Below, piece by piece: positions 32,771 to 53,990 of a DNA stretch of 64,000 nucleotides. The position numbers and the translations under genes are program-made. The stretch lies in contig CM077658.1 in the NCBI GenBank assembly GCA_039707465.1, positions 15,196,074 through 15,260,073 on the forward strand. Reading direction: 5' to 3'. Within the stretch, counting starts at the first letter, position 1, and each line of letters starts with the position of its first letter. The notes beneath the pieces are model-generated. The model ran no database searches. It worked only from the letters and a program-made list of their open reading frames with translations, and was not told where the DNA came from. Source of the DNA: Rhabdophis nuchalis (taxonomy: Eukaryota > Chordata > Lepidosauria > Squamata > Natricidae).

Positions 32771-33351
32771 CTTATCTTTCTTTCTTTAGGTAGCTGTCCA
32801 AAGGCCCATCCCTAACAACAGAGGAGTGAAACATCCTAGTCTGGATTAAGCATGTGTAAACCCAGTTCCCTTGGAACCATTATTAACCAACCAACACTAA
32901 ATGTAGTTCAAGTACCGTTAGTTGTAGTTTTTGGAACAAAGTGTGATTCAGCCATGGGTTGGCATGTCTTCCCATGTTGAGCTAAATTGCTACACTTCAT
33001 AATTTCTCTAAGGAAGTAGAACCGTTGCAAGGTTCCCAGTTGCAACCTGGCTGCAGATGCAGAACTAACGGATGGGAGATCCGGCTTCTTTTGTACTTGT
33101 AAATCTTCTGTGACCAATTCATTTGTCTTTGTAGAATGCCTTTCGGGTTGCAAGCACTGGGGAAGGTTTCCGTGTAAAACAAAGCAAAACCGCCATCCAT
33201 TTTTGCTCTTTGACAAGATTGCTGGCTATGTATTTTTTTTTTTTTAAACCAATAGAAAAATGGAAGTTTCACCGTTTTGCTCTGTTTGCTTTTTGAGTGG
33301 TTCATCTCACCGTAAATCAAGAGCACGCTACGGGTGTAATCAACAAAGGAG
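32771..33351. other. Intergenic, nothing recognised
   Basis: Between the satellite and the probable ZNF507 poly(A) site. Confidence 0.45.
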
Positions 33352-35431
33352 TTTATTACCAAAATACAATTAGTCAATACATGACAAAACTTCTGTAAAA
33401 GTAAAATAAATTATTCTAAGGTTGTTCAGTATCTCGTAAAAGGAGCTGTATACAAAGCCTGCGTTCCGTCGTTTCTAAACAAGACAAATCTAAAGAGAAT
33501 TTAAGGCATGCAGTTTAATGTGCGGATCTTACAAAATAAGCCATCCTATCGGTAAGATACAATGAGAGAGAAAAATAAAATAAAATAAAAGAGCAACAAC
33601 AATGTGGTCTGTGATCTTCTACATGTCAGTTTTCTATACGTTTTATACTTTGGCTATAAAAAGCAGTGCCATCGTATTACAATTCTTTTTTCTTTAAAAA
33701 AATATAAATGTATCCATGCTCATGAATATCAAATGCAAAAGTCTATTAAATATATTTTTAACATTACTTTGAGCACCAACTGTACACTTTATTCATTTAT
33801 TTAGTGATTAAATAAGAGCTTTAAAATTCAGAAACCGGCAGTCACTTCACTGGCCTCTCTCAAGGAAAGATGCAGTTGTGTGCGTGAAGCGGTAAAACAG
33901 CCTCTCTCGGCCAAAGCTGTTAATGCCATTCTTAATTGTGGAAAGCAGGGCCCCGTTAAGTATAATATTGTTTTCCAGGTAAGCTATTTAATACAATCTG
34001 ATGGAATGAGCCGAGACTGAGTCTACTCCGACAGGGAAGCAGAGAGCGAATTGCACAGGTGCTTCTCGTATCCTAGATATCTGCTTTATTTACTTCTGCA
34101 TCCATTAAGGTTCAAGCCATGTTCACATAATATCTGCATATATCAAGACCAAACCATCTACAGGCTAGCATTTCCTAGGGGGGAAAAAATGCAAATCCGG
34201 GCATGTTTTCTATGGTTTTTTTTTAAATATGCGCTTTACCTAAATACTACTTGTCGTGCACAAATATTCATTGAGTGCAAATGTGATTTCAGCCACTTCT
34301 TAGATTTTTCTTTACTGTCCATGGCAGAGTTTTACAACTGGGTGAGTCAGCTTGAAGCAGACTGATTTTTTAGCACAGCATGTATTCAATACAATACTTT
34401 GAATATAATTGGAGGCTATCACGGAATAAGGTGGCTCTCTAACTCTTCTTGATGAACTCTGCCTCCCTAACAAGAGTATATAAATAACTGCAACTTGAAT
34501 TATAAATGCAAAGTTTATCTGTAAGAACTAGAAACTAAAGTCGACTTTTTAATTTGGAGCACTGGGTTTGGCTCCTACATAAATTAAAACAAACAGTATA
34601 ATTAGCGAGTTCTAAACATCATTTTACCAAAACTGAAAAAAGAAGACATGCTATATATCCGAAAAGTGCTTTTTGATAAAAAAGGAAATTCACGACATCT
34701 AAATAAGGTACATCTCAACAATGGTTCCACCCTCCCCCCCTAAGGCAAGTAACATGATCAATAAACCTCTTTCAGGCTCAAGACTGGAAGATGTCAGTTT
34801 AAAATTGGTTGGCTTCTTGTGCAAATAAAGGTAATGTCACTCTTTTAGTACTAACTAATCACTTAATTTATTATTTTAAAAATTCTCTGAGGTTGTTTAA
34901 CGGTGTGAGTTAAAGATTCCATACAGAAAATACACTTATTGATTCCTTGTGCATTTAAAAAGAAATGCCTACAAATTAATAGCTAACTTCAACAGGAACT
35001 TCACTGCTGTCATATATTGTAAGCGTATACTTCCACAATTTTCTTGTAGTGTACTGAAGAGGCATGATCTGTTATGAAGAATGAAAATAAACAAAAAAAC
35101 AGCTACCATGACTTGAAAGGGAAAATCAAAAGTAAAATTTTAACCTGGGAAATTCATAACAGAGCCTAACCAGGTTACAATAAACAGGTGGTTTGTTCTA
35201 ACAAAAAGGGGATCAAATATTGATCTTTTTTTAGTATGAGTGCAGATACTTAAAGAATTTCCTCTTTTGCAAGCACATCAGAAATCCATGCTGAGGATCA
35301 AATGTCAATAGAAAAATGAATCCACTATCTTAAAACCCATTCTAACCAGTCTCATTTCCATTTTCGTGACTTGGAAAGTCAAGTACTGTATAGTACCCTG
35401 AAATGGGCACATTCCTTCAGTTTCTCCTTAG

Positions 35432-35564
35432 GCGAGGAATGTCTAACCTTGACAATTTTAAGACTTGTGCACTTCAACTCCCAGAATTCCCCAGCCAGTT
35501 GGCTGGGGAACTCTGGGATTTGAAGTCCACAAGTCTTAAAGTTGCCAAGGTTGGACACCCCTGT
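35432..35564. mobile_element. Hairpin MITE in probable ZNF507 3' UTR
   Basis: CTTCAACTCCCAGAATTCCC and the answering GGGAACTCTGGGATTTGAAG arms around AGCCAGTTGGCT. Confidence 0.8.
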
Positions 35565-35895
35565 CGTAGATGTTCTTAAAAAAAAGTTTCTCCATCTCAG
35601 CAACTTTAATCTACGCATCTTAAAAGCTGCTGTGGTTGAGAAAAGCTGCTTTAAAGGACACCTTGGACACAGCCACAATCTACATCCTATCTAACCGTAA
35701 TCTTAACCTGACATATTCCTGTAAATCAAAAATGGGTAACTCGTTTGAGGGTAGAAGATTATATATCTCATTTAAAAGTAAAAGGCCGGGCAAGAGAAAG
35801 AGCTGTCATTTTCTTCTGATTTTTCTTTTTCTTTTGGTAAGAATAGGTACCAGGTAACCGTAAGGAGTAGGCTCTTCTCAAATTTGGATTATACA

Positions 35896-36039
35896 GGGGG
35901 GCCTCCAGGCTTGGCAACTTTTAAGACTTCTGGACTTCAACTCCCAGAGTTCCTCGTTCCTCAGACAGCCATGGTGGCTGGGAAATTCTAGATGTTGAAG
36001 CCCACAAGTCTTAAAGTTGTGAAATCTCCTCCCCCCTGA
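35896..36039. mobile_element. Hairpin MITE, diverged
   Basis: GGCTTGGCAACTTTTAAGAC and CCACAAGTCTTAAAGTTGTG arms with a looser centre. Confidence 0.7.
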
Positions 36040-36086
36040 CTATTACAAAGCTCTCTTTTCAGGGTACTGCTGCATATAATTTAGAA

Positions 36087-36221
36087 CAGGGGTCTCCAAC
36101 CTTTGCAACTTTAAGTCTGAAGGACTTCAGCTTCCAGACTTCTCCAGCCAGCAAAGCTGGCTGGAGAAGTCTGGGAGCTGAAGTCCTTCAGACTTAAAGT
36201 TGCAAAGGTTGGAGACCCCTG
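36087..36221. mobile_element. Hairpin MITE with perfect 8-bp TSD
   Basis: CAGGGGTCTCCAACCTTTGC ... GCAAAGGTTGGAGACCCCTG, an almost perfect palindrome of 135 bp, flanked by ATTTAGAA (36079-36086, 36222-36229). Confidence 0.9.
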
Positions 36222-36756
36222 ATTTAGAAAGAAACAATATGCAGTATTTAAACAATGCAAAAAGGAGAAATCCTACACTGGGTATTATGAAATGCTTTCA
36301 GGAACTATTCCCCCATTCAGCATTTAAAACTTGAAAACTATTTACACCAGGTTTTCCATTTGCTCCGCTTCACACTTCAGAAATATTTGGGGCGAGGGAA
36401 GCAGGGAAGGAGACATCCCTCCCACCCAACTCAAGTAGCACCTTAAAAACTGTGAGGTTTTAACTCTGCAAAATTACAAATATAAATAGGTCAATAAATA
36501 GACAAAAGGAATATATCTCGCAGGTCTGGCAAAACAATTCAAAATTGCATATAAAGCCACTTATTAAAGCAACCAGCTACTTGAGTGACAGACAAGGCAG
36601 TATAGGCATGACATGAGCTGAGAGAGAACTGTTAAAAAGGAAGCATCCAACTACAATTCACACAAAGAATAACATTGGTTGTGTAGTACTGGGAAGAGAC
36701 TCTGCAGGTAGCATGGAAATCACTGGCGGAGAAAGACATCCACGGAGTAAGATGGG

Positions 36757-36885
36757 GGGTCTCCAAACTTGGCCGTTTTCAAGACTTGTGGACTTCAACT
36801 CCCCAAATTCCAGGCCAGTATGGCTGGCTGAGGAATTCTGGAAGCTGTAGCCCATAAGACTTAAAAGTTGGCAAGAATGGAAACT
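36757..36885. mobile_element. Hairpin MITE, diverged
   Basis: TCTCCAAACTTGGCCGTTTT and ATAAGACTTAAAAGTTGGCA arms. Confidence 0.7.
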
Positions 36886-37344
36886 CCAGGCATAGAGGTT
36901 GTAACACCTGCCAAATCCCAAGTGTTAACGTCACCAGGTGTCAGGAAGAACAGCGGAGCTCAGCTAAGAACGCACAAAACCTTGTGTTGCCTTTCACCTT
37001 CCTGAGATGTCGTCCCGTCCACCCCCAATGAGAAAGAAGGGACAAAGGAGCAAAATTAACCTTCGTTCTCATTTTGATGAAACAACCCCTCCCTCAGATT
37101 AAAAGCTGCCTGAAACTGGAAGGGACCTATTGGTAAATCCACCCGGTTGGTTTTTCTTTGAATTGGAGATGCAATGGACTTTTGTATAGATATTTTGCAA
37201 TGTTATTTCACGAGGGGGGAGGGAAGAGATCCCTTTCATTGCACGGATTCCGAGTTGGATTAACATTTTCTCTTGCATCTTCTGAAATGATGCATGCTTT
37301 AGCACACTGAAAGGAAATCCTAATAGATATCTGTTTAACCTTCG

Positions 37345-37610
37345 CACGATTACTGACCTGTGCCTCTTCCGCCGGGCCCTGAAAACGCACTTATTCCGTG
37401 CGGCCGGCCTGGTGTAGTTTTAATTGTAATTTTAATTGTAGTTTTAATTGATTTTAAGTAATTTTAGCAATTAATTTTACCTGGTTTTAGAACAGGCCCC
37501 AAATTTAATCGATTTTTAAAGTATTTGTATATGATGTCTTGTGGTTTTACTATGCCTGTTCACCGCCCTGAGTCCCGTAAGGGAGAAGGGCGGTATACAA
37601 ATTTAATAAA
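37345..37610 (+). mobile_element. L2-like LINE 3' end
   Basis: CGCACTTATTCCGTGCGGCC then the terminal CACCGCCCTGAGTCCCGTAA and GCGGTATACAAATTTAATAA. Confidence 0.65.
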
Positions 37611-38310
37611 TTCAAATTCAAATTAACCTATGTACAGGTAGAACGGGAAAAAAAACTTGGCTTAAAGAGGGCCCAGTGACATACTTGTTTTTCTATCGCA
37701 TCGAAGAAAAAGAATTAACCAGCCAAATATGATTTTTTCACCAAGAGGCAGAACTTAGTTTATGTCCCTTGACGTAGCAAAAGGTGTTTTGCCTGGAAAA
37801 CACGTTGGTTGCAATGGGAAGCCTAAGAACTAACCAAGGCTTCCGTCTTCAGAAATAGCTGCTTTATGGTCACGTCAAGATGGTTTCCTTTAAAACTTAC
37901 CTGGAGCAGATTTTTATGCCCTCTGGATGCATTTCTAGGTAGAAAGGTTAAATCCCTTTTTTGTTAATTCCTCCATGCCACTATCGTTTGGGTCAATAAT
38001 AGGCATTAAAAATAGTTCTGTGGGTAGAAGGTAACTTCTGGATAATTATTATTATTATTATTAATTTACTGTAAACGCAGCATTATTCATGTCAGGGTTT
38101 CTTCAAAAGCTTGTAAAATAATCTGCTCTTTTGCGGATAAGAGAGGCTTCGGATGGAGGCAGACTTGCTGAAGAAAAACACTTTGAGCAAATAAATATGT
38201 ACACATACATACATGCTTCTTCCTAAGTTCTTCGATTGAGCAACTCTTGCAGGCAAAGCTGGAGATCTGGAGTGAAGGGAACTTTGTCTAGTTCAATGAT
38301 ATTTCCACAC

Positions 38311-38399
38311 AGGCAATTTGGAAGACGCGCGGACTTCAACTCCCAGAAATGCTGGGAGTTGAAGTCCAGACATTTTCCAAGTTGCCAAGGTGGAGAACC
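38311..38399. mobile_element. Hairpin MITE adjoining ZNF507 stop
   Basis: GGACTTCAACTCCCAGAAAT and GCTGGGAGTTGAAGTCCAG arms; ends about 7 bases from the TGA. Confidence 0.7.
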
Positions 38400-38405
38400 A
38401 TTGAT

Positions 38406-47762
<9,357 letters not shown>

Positions 47763-48041
47763 AATACCTAAAATGGAAATAAAGAAAGAAACAAGATGTA
47801 TATTTTTGGGCTGTAAATATGTCATTTTAATTCTACCGGCGATATTAGTATATGACAGGGGTCCTCGACCCCAAGAAACAGTATCGGTCCGCAGCATGCC
47901 ATAAACTGGGCTGCGCAAACAAGCAAAGCTCCATCTGTGGAGTACAGGCAGCATGCAAAACCATGCCGTCCCTGGGCCATGGAAAAACCTCTCCTTGGAA
48001 CTGGTCCCTGGTGCCCAAAAGGTTAGAGGCCACCGATATAA

Positions 48042-48549
48042 ACCCCTATTATTAATTGACTGTGAATTCTGCTCATTCACATCCAGCAAAGTCTTTCAAG
48101 GGAGGATTTACAGTCACAGACTTTATCTGGCTTGGAGAGCTGTCAGCTGCAAAATATTGGCAAGGAGTCTCGGAGAGTCACGAACCAATTAAGAGAACTA
48201 ATTATTTCCTGCAAACTCCACTCCCCTTTTGCTCTTTTTTTACTTCCTCTGGGAGGGGCAATTCATCGTCCACCTGTGGCCTTATTCCCAAGTCGACCCT
48301 TGTTCTTTAGCTGTTCCCTTCGTCTGGCAACTCTGCACATGTGCACATTGGAAACAGGCTCCAGCTATTTGTCTGCCTCACTGATGTCTGACTCTGAAGG
48401 CAGCTGATAACTGGCATACGGCTCTGGCCCCCTCTCTGCCTCCAACACAGAGCCCTCATCAGAGCCTTCCCCAGACTCCAGGACTGGCCCAGGTTCCTCC
48501 CCTGTCCGAATCTGCTGCCAGTTCTGCTGGCTGCTGGCAGGCCACAAGA
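48042..48549 (-). mobile_element. LTR copy upstream of ZNF507 start exon
   Basis: Closely matches 22820-23374, terminus TCTTGTGGCCTGCC. It lies 275 bases upstream of the big exon acceptor, in the intron. Confidence 0.75.
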
Positions 48550-48559
48550 GGAAGTACCG

Positions 48560-48840
48560 GAGCTCATAACCCCAGACATTATCACTAGCAGGCAAAATCA
48601 CAAAGCTGCATCTCGCTTATTTTGGTCATGCCACATGGTGGAATTCACTAGAGGAAGCAATTGTGTTGGGAAGTTAGCAGTAAAAGGAAATTGGGCCACC
48701 AAAGATCACAGTGGCTGGACACTGGGTAATAAAGCAGATACCAACCAGAACACAGAAAAATTCAAAGAAGTAGTGCAAGATGCAAAGATGTGAAGAGACC
48801 TGGCTCAAAGAATCACCAGGAGTCGGACATGATGAATGGA
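48560..48840 (+). mobile_element. Possible RTE-type LINE 3' end
   Basis: Reads like an eroded ORF end (FWSCHMVE-like, then RITRSRT) followed by (ATC)n. Assignment is tentative. Confidence 0.35.
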
Positions 48841-49144
48841 GATCATCGTTATCATCATCATCATCATCTTTCTCATGATGGACTTACCAGGTTCTTGCCA
48901 GTCTAACAGATGGTTTAAGAGGGAAGGGGTTCGGAGACAATTTTTCCTTTTGCCAACTCCAGCACTCTTCTTAGCTGCTCTTCTGCTCTATTCTTACAGG
49001 TGATTATTGCTGATGCTCCCATGTGCCAGGGCACAGCATTGCTCATTGGAACAACTGTCGGTGGAGCCCTCGCATCTTCCTTGTGAATTCTCTCCTCATG
49101 CTAACTGAAAACATTCATGGCAGTGATCTGGGACAAAGATACCT

Positions 49145-49831
49145 TAGGTGGGTCGGAATTTGGCAGCGATGACTTCCTATGTTAGAAAAATTATAAAATA
49201 AAAATAAAAGTCTGGACAACACAGTGGAGAATCCTAAGTTTCCAATTCCTTCATTGACATTTTATAGCCCGAGATACCTAAATCTAACTAGCTTACACTC
49301 ATATTAGCCTTTTTAGACATGACAATTCAGTTGAGGCTAAATGGTAGGATAATTTCACAGGATTTTAAAATCAGTGCGTTGCTTTCAAGGCAGAAGAGGA
49401 CAGGGAAGGCCAAGTATAGGATGTATGCAAAATGTAGGAGAAGCTGAAGCCAATGAAAATCCTTTCATAAAACTACAAAAACTGGCCCTTGAAGGAAGGT
49501 TCAAACACAGTCTTTAAAACAGTAGCCTTTAATTTTGTTTTTTTAAATACAGAGCACCAATTTAATCCAAGGCCTTTTATTAGCATGGCAATATTGCCGG
49601 CTCACATGCCAAACCAAGTTTTATAGTGTTTTGTAGAAAAGAAAAACACTATAAAACAAAGAAAACTCTTGAAGGACAGGTGCATTCACCTGCCATAGCA
49701 AGCAAAAGAAAGAGACCCGGGGTGGGTGGGAAACGCCTAACAGAATCTTCACAACTGACCATTCAGGAAGGAGGTTGACATGCTCAACCAGTTTTAAACA
49801 CTGGTTTGAGCCCTGACACCTCCAGATGGAT
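49145..49831. other. ZNF507 5' intron, nothing recognised
   Basis: Contains a small perfect 14-bp stem hairpin (TTTTATAGTGTTTT with its complement, 49619-49656) but no exon that I can support. Confidence 0.45.
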
Positions 49832-49990
49832 TTAGAATAGAATAGAATTTTTCATTGGCCAAGTGTGATTGGACACACACGGAATTTGCCTTTGGTGCCT
49901 ATGCTCTCAGTCTACATAAAAAGACAAGATACATTTGTCAAGATGGAATTCACAAGGTACAACAGTTTTTAGACTACAAATCGAAACATT
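49832..49990 (-). mobile_element. AATAG-tailed retroelement 3' end
   Basis: Short GAATAGAATAG tail then TTGGCCAAGTGTGATTGGAC, antisense to the 8752 copy. Confidence 0.6.
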
Positions 49991-50061
49991 CCCAGCCAAG
50001 AGCGTCTATTGGTAGGGAATCCAAAGAACTATAATCTCAGACATCTGGAGGCATGTCATAT

Positions 50062-50120
50062 TGGGGAATGGAATAGGAAAAGGATAGAACAGAATAGGAA
50101 AGGATAGAATAGAATAGGAA
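50062..50120. repeat. (GGATAGAATAGAATA)n short array
   Basis: Pentanucleotide-derived 15-mer units. Confidence 0.8.
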
Positions 50121-50136
50121 AAGGAATAGGACAGAT

Positions 50137-50349
50137 CAGTGGTAGTCAACCTGGTCCCTACCCCTCACTAGTGGGCGTTCCAGCTTTCATGGTGGGCGGT
50201 AGAAGTTTTGTCCGATACTGAAGCACTTTCCTTTTTTTTAATTTAATTGACTTCCCTACTTTATAAATCACCATTACTGTGGAACCGGTGGGCGGTTAGA
50301 AAATGTTACTACTAACAGAGATACAAGAGTGGGCGGTAGGTATAAAAAG
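50137..50349. mobile_element. hAT-type element with 8-bp TSD
   Basis: Left end CAGTGGTAGTCAACCTGGTC, interior GTGGGCGGTAG repeats, flanked by GGACAGAT (50129-50136, 50350-50357). It sits just outside the ZNF507 CpG island. Confidence 0.75.
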
Positions 50350-50469
50350 GGACAGATAAATAAATAAATAGAACGTCTGGTTCAAATCCGTAGGGCAAAG
50401 GTTGTATTATTCTCCACACCCACTTCTTGCGTGGCGATTAACGAAGGCAAAAACGAAATGTCAGGATCG

Positions 50470-51171
50470 GAGCCGCTCGGAAGCCACCTTCGCCCACGGC
50501 ATCCTTCTCTCCCCACGTGAATCTACCCCTTGGCTGGGTCTGTGCCCCGCAGCGAGCCCAACCTCCGCGGGGAAACACGCCACGCTCGGCTTCGCAGGGT
50601 GAAAAGGAGCCAGCCTGGCCAAGCGCCCTCGTGCGAACCGAATTAAAGAGGATCACCACCCGCGGGGGGGAAACGGGCTCCGGGGAGACCCCCAAACCGC
50701 CGACCTCCCCCGCAAGGCGGCAGCCCTTTCATCCGAGGGGGGTCCCTCCGCGGGAGGGGAAGAGCCGTGTTGGAGACACACGCCAACGCCTCGCTCCCTC
50801 CCCTCTCTCTCTCTCTCCCCCGCCCCCCCGGTCCCGGCTGCCCCCCCTATATCCGAAGGCTCGCCGGCTTCTCCTCCCGGTCCTCGCCGCCCGCTTCCCC
50901 CCGAAGACGGCTCCTTTCCCCTTCCCTACCCCGGCTCTCCCTCCTTCTTCTCTGCGGTAGCCCCTCCGCTTCAAAATGGCGACGATGGAAAGGCGGTCAC
51001 GTGAGCCCGCGGGGCCAGGTCAGGTGACCGGTGGGAGGGAGTGAAAGTTCCGTCGCTTGACTTTCTCTTTTCCCTCTTCCTCCTCCTCCTCCTTCCCCCG
51101 CCCACCTGTTACCATAGAGACCGGAAGGCGCGCGAGGCCGGCCGAGCGGGAAGTGCGCGTGCGCGCGCGCG

Positions 51172-51225
<54 letters not shown>

Positions 51226-51290
51226 CCGCGTTCAGGGGAGAGGGAGGGCGAGCGGACCCGCTTCTCTGGTCCCGTAAGCCTTGCGGTAAC
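50470..51290 (-). promoter_or_regulatory. ZNF507: CpG-rich promoter region of ZNF507
   Basis: Strongly CpG-rich block upstream of ZNF507. Visible sites: a YY1-like AAAATGGCGAC at 50973-50983, a palindromic E-box CACGTG at 50998-51003, and an NRF1-like TGCGCGTGCGC near 51154. It may be bidirectional, but no divergent gene was recognised on the plus strand. Confidence 0.7.
51154..51219. repeat. (GC)n followed by (TC)n at CpG island
   Basis: TGCGCGTGCGCGCGCGCGC then about 22 TC units, at the upstream edge of the ZNF507 promoter. Confidence 0.95.
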
Positions 51291-51599
51291 CAGAACTAGA
51301 AGGCGAGCCCAGCTTTAAAAGCTATCCGAGCCTGGCGTGGGGATGGGTGTTTGGGGAGCCAGGTCAGCTGGGTCGTGTGAATGTCCTTAGTTGCCCCTCA
51401 AAGCGGGGTGTGTGTTTGTGTGTGTCCGCATACATCATTTATCTGCCAACCGGCTTTTGTTTGTACACTGTAGTGGTGATTTGGGTTTGATCCCCAGGCT
51501 GCTTGGCTTGCATTGTGATTTTTGTAACTCTTTATTTTTATTTTTTAAAATTCTATTAAATTGTTGAGATGGACGGCCGAATGGGTTGAATAAATCAAT

Positions 51600-51705
51600 A
51601 CATTAAATAAATAAATAAATAAATACATAAATATTTATTTTATTGTAATTTTAGTACAATGACAATAAAGATGATGATGATGATGATTATTATTATTATT
51701 AATAA
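51600..51705. repeat. (AAAT)n, (GAT)n, (ATT)n low complexity
   Basis: Short tandem runs with a GACAATAAAGATGATGATG tail-like sequence. Confidence 0.75.
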
Positions 51706-51876
51706 ATACACACATACATCCCCTTTTAAGTTACCATTCCCTGCCCCTAGAGAGGGGATTCTCAGTTTATCAGCTTGCAGAAATAGGGCTGCAATTATTA
51801 TTGTTACATTTTTTACTTTGCAACTCTGTGTGTGCATAGAATAGTTATATATTTGTGTGTGTGTGTTTGTGTAAGG

Positions 51877-52222
51877 GACGGGGTGGCTCAGTGGCTGAGC
51901 TTATCAATCAGAAGGTCGGCAGTTCAGCAGTTCGAATCCCTAGCGCCGCATAACGGCGTGAGCTCCTATTACTTGTCCCAGCTTCTGCCAACCTAGCAAT
52001 TCAAAAGCACATAAAAATGCAAGCAGAAAAATAGGGACCACCTTTGGTGGGAAGGTAACAGCGTTCCGTGCGCCTTTGAAGTTTAGTCATGCCGGCCATA
52101 TGACCACAGAGACGTCTTTGGACAGCACTCGCTCTTCGGCTTTGAAACGGTGATGATCACTGCCCCCTAGAGTCAGGAATGACTAGCACATATGTGCGAG
52201 GGGAACCTTTACCCTTTACCTA
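51877..52222 (+). mobile_element. SINE-A, full length, plus strand
   Basis: GGGACGGGGTGGCTCAGTGG to GTGCGAGGGGAACCTTTACC. Reads in the sense direction and shows boxes A and B clearly. Confidence 0.85.
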
Positions 52223-53032
52223 ACTAAGGGTAATTTATGTAACAATAACAATTTATGTAACAACAATCAACTGAGGTTCATAAACAGCAATATCAATCTA
52301 ACTGTTCACAAAGCATGTTTTGAAGGCATTAAAACAGAGTAGATGATGTAATTATTTTTTAAAATGCTGTTACTTATGTTTTAATTTTTTTTTTTTTTAA
52401 GGAATGGGCTCTCAGGAACCAGCTCGTAAATCTTTCCGTGAGCTTTCAAATGCATTAAAAAAATCCTCTGGAATTGTTGACCTCATGGTGGTCAAGCCTT
52501 CTACTTATTCTTTGTAGCTTGGGTTCAAAATATTTTTCAATGATTAAAAAGAACTTGGTGTTATTGGTGTTATTGATGAGATAAGTCGTAGTGAATTCCT
52601 CAAGAAGTACAAAGGATGTAATATATTTTATGTAGCGTTTGGGTTGTAAATTTTCCCCAGCTTACACATTTTCTGTAGTCGGGATGTGAGCGTCTTGGAA
52701 CCTCCTCAGCCTTTTAATCACAGGCTCTTTATTTTAAATTGAACATCTAATTGGCATCCCAACAATCATAAATTTGTTTGCTGGCATATCACATAGCATG
52801 CTGCAGTGCAATGGCCATAATTGAGTTCTTGATGCTAGGATGTTTGAAACACTTCCAAAACCCATGGCTTATCTGGTATTCAGAGGATCAGGCCCATCCG
52901 ATAAAGGCTGAACGCCATACAACTGAACTGCATGGAGTTGACTTGACTTACGATCACAACTCAACCCAAAATTCCCATTGCTAAGCAAGACTCTTGAGTT
53001 TTGCTCCATTTTACAAACTTTCTTGCCACTGT
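52223..53032. other. Intergenic, nothing recognised
   Basis: AT-rich, no supportable feature. Confidence 0.45.
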
Positions 53033-53990
53033 AGAATGGAATGGAATGGAATGGAATTAGAATAGAATAGAATAGAAAATGGAACGGAATGAGAATAGAA
53101 TAGAATAGAATAGAATAGGGAATGGAATGGAACGGAATGAGAATAGAATAGAATAGAGAATGGAATGGAACGGAATGAGAATAGAATAGAATAGAATAGG
53201 GAATGGAATGGAATGGAACGGAATGAGAATAGAATAGAATAGAATAGAATAGAGAATGGAATGGAACGGAATGAGAATAGAATAGAATAGGGAATGGAAT
53301 GGAACGGAATGAGAATAGAATAGAATAGGGAACGGAATGAGAATAGAATAGAATAGAGAATGGAATGGAACGGAATGAGAATAGAATAGAATAGAATAGA
53401 ATAGGGAATGGAATGGAACGGAATGAGAATAGAATAGAATAGAGAATGGAATGGAACGGAATGAGAATAGAATAGAATAGGGAATGGAATGGAACGGAAT
53501 GAGAATAGAATAGAATAGGGAATGGAATGGAATGGAACGGAATGAGAATAGAATAGAATAGAATAGAATAGAGAATGGAATGGAACGGAATGAGAATAGA
53601 ATAGAATAGGGAATGGAATGGAACGGAATGAGAATAGAATAGAATAGAATAGGGAACGGAATGAGAATAGAATAGAATAGAGAATGGAATGGAACGGAAT
53701 GAGAATAGAATAGAATAGAATAGGGAATGGAATGGAATGGAACGGAATGAGAATAGAATAGAATAGGGAATGGAATGGAACGGAATGAGAATAGAATAGA
53801 ATAGGGAATGGAATGGAATGGAACGGAATGAGAATAGAATAGAATAGAATAGAGAATGGAATGGAACGGAATGAGAATAGAATAGAATAGAATAGGGAAT
53901 GGAACGGAATGAGAATAGAATAGAATAGAATAGAACAGAATGCAAAATAGAATGTAGAATGGAATAGAATGCAGAATAGAACAGAACAGA
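53033..53990. repeat. (GAATA)n/(GGAAT)n satellite, higher order
   Basis: About 960 bp without interruption. Pentamers are organised in longer units of the form GGAATGGAATGGAACGGAAT then GAGAATAGAATAGAATAG, repeated about 20 times with unit-length variants. It directly precedes a retroelement end whose short-tailed relatives end in GAATA. Long frames on the minus strand come from the 5-base period and lack of stops. Confidence 0.95.

Larger units (their letters stand above)
33352..38405 (-). other. ZNF507: Probable ZNF507 3' UTR
   Basis: About 5 kb after the stop with no other gene. Minus-strand AATAAA occurs at 33357-33352, followed by a GT-rich stretch, a plausible poly(A) site; human ZNF507 also has a long 3' UTR. 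The tract 33380-35430 is mostly non-repetitive and AT-rich. 35430-38400 holds five hairpin MITEs and an L2-like fragment. The end point is inference. Confidence 0.5.

Noticed and set aside
47763..48089. Possible 109-residue N-terminal extension of ZNF507
   Set aside because: The open frame crosses a good splice acceptor at 47768 and runs into intron and LTR sequence; the human-like start is MEEGSN at 47762.
51877..51960. tRNA gene
   Set aside because: Boxes A and B are present but the cloverleaf is not complete, and the sequence continues into a repeated 350-bp SINE body.
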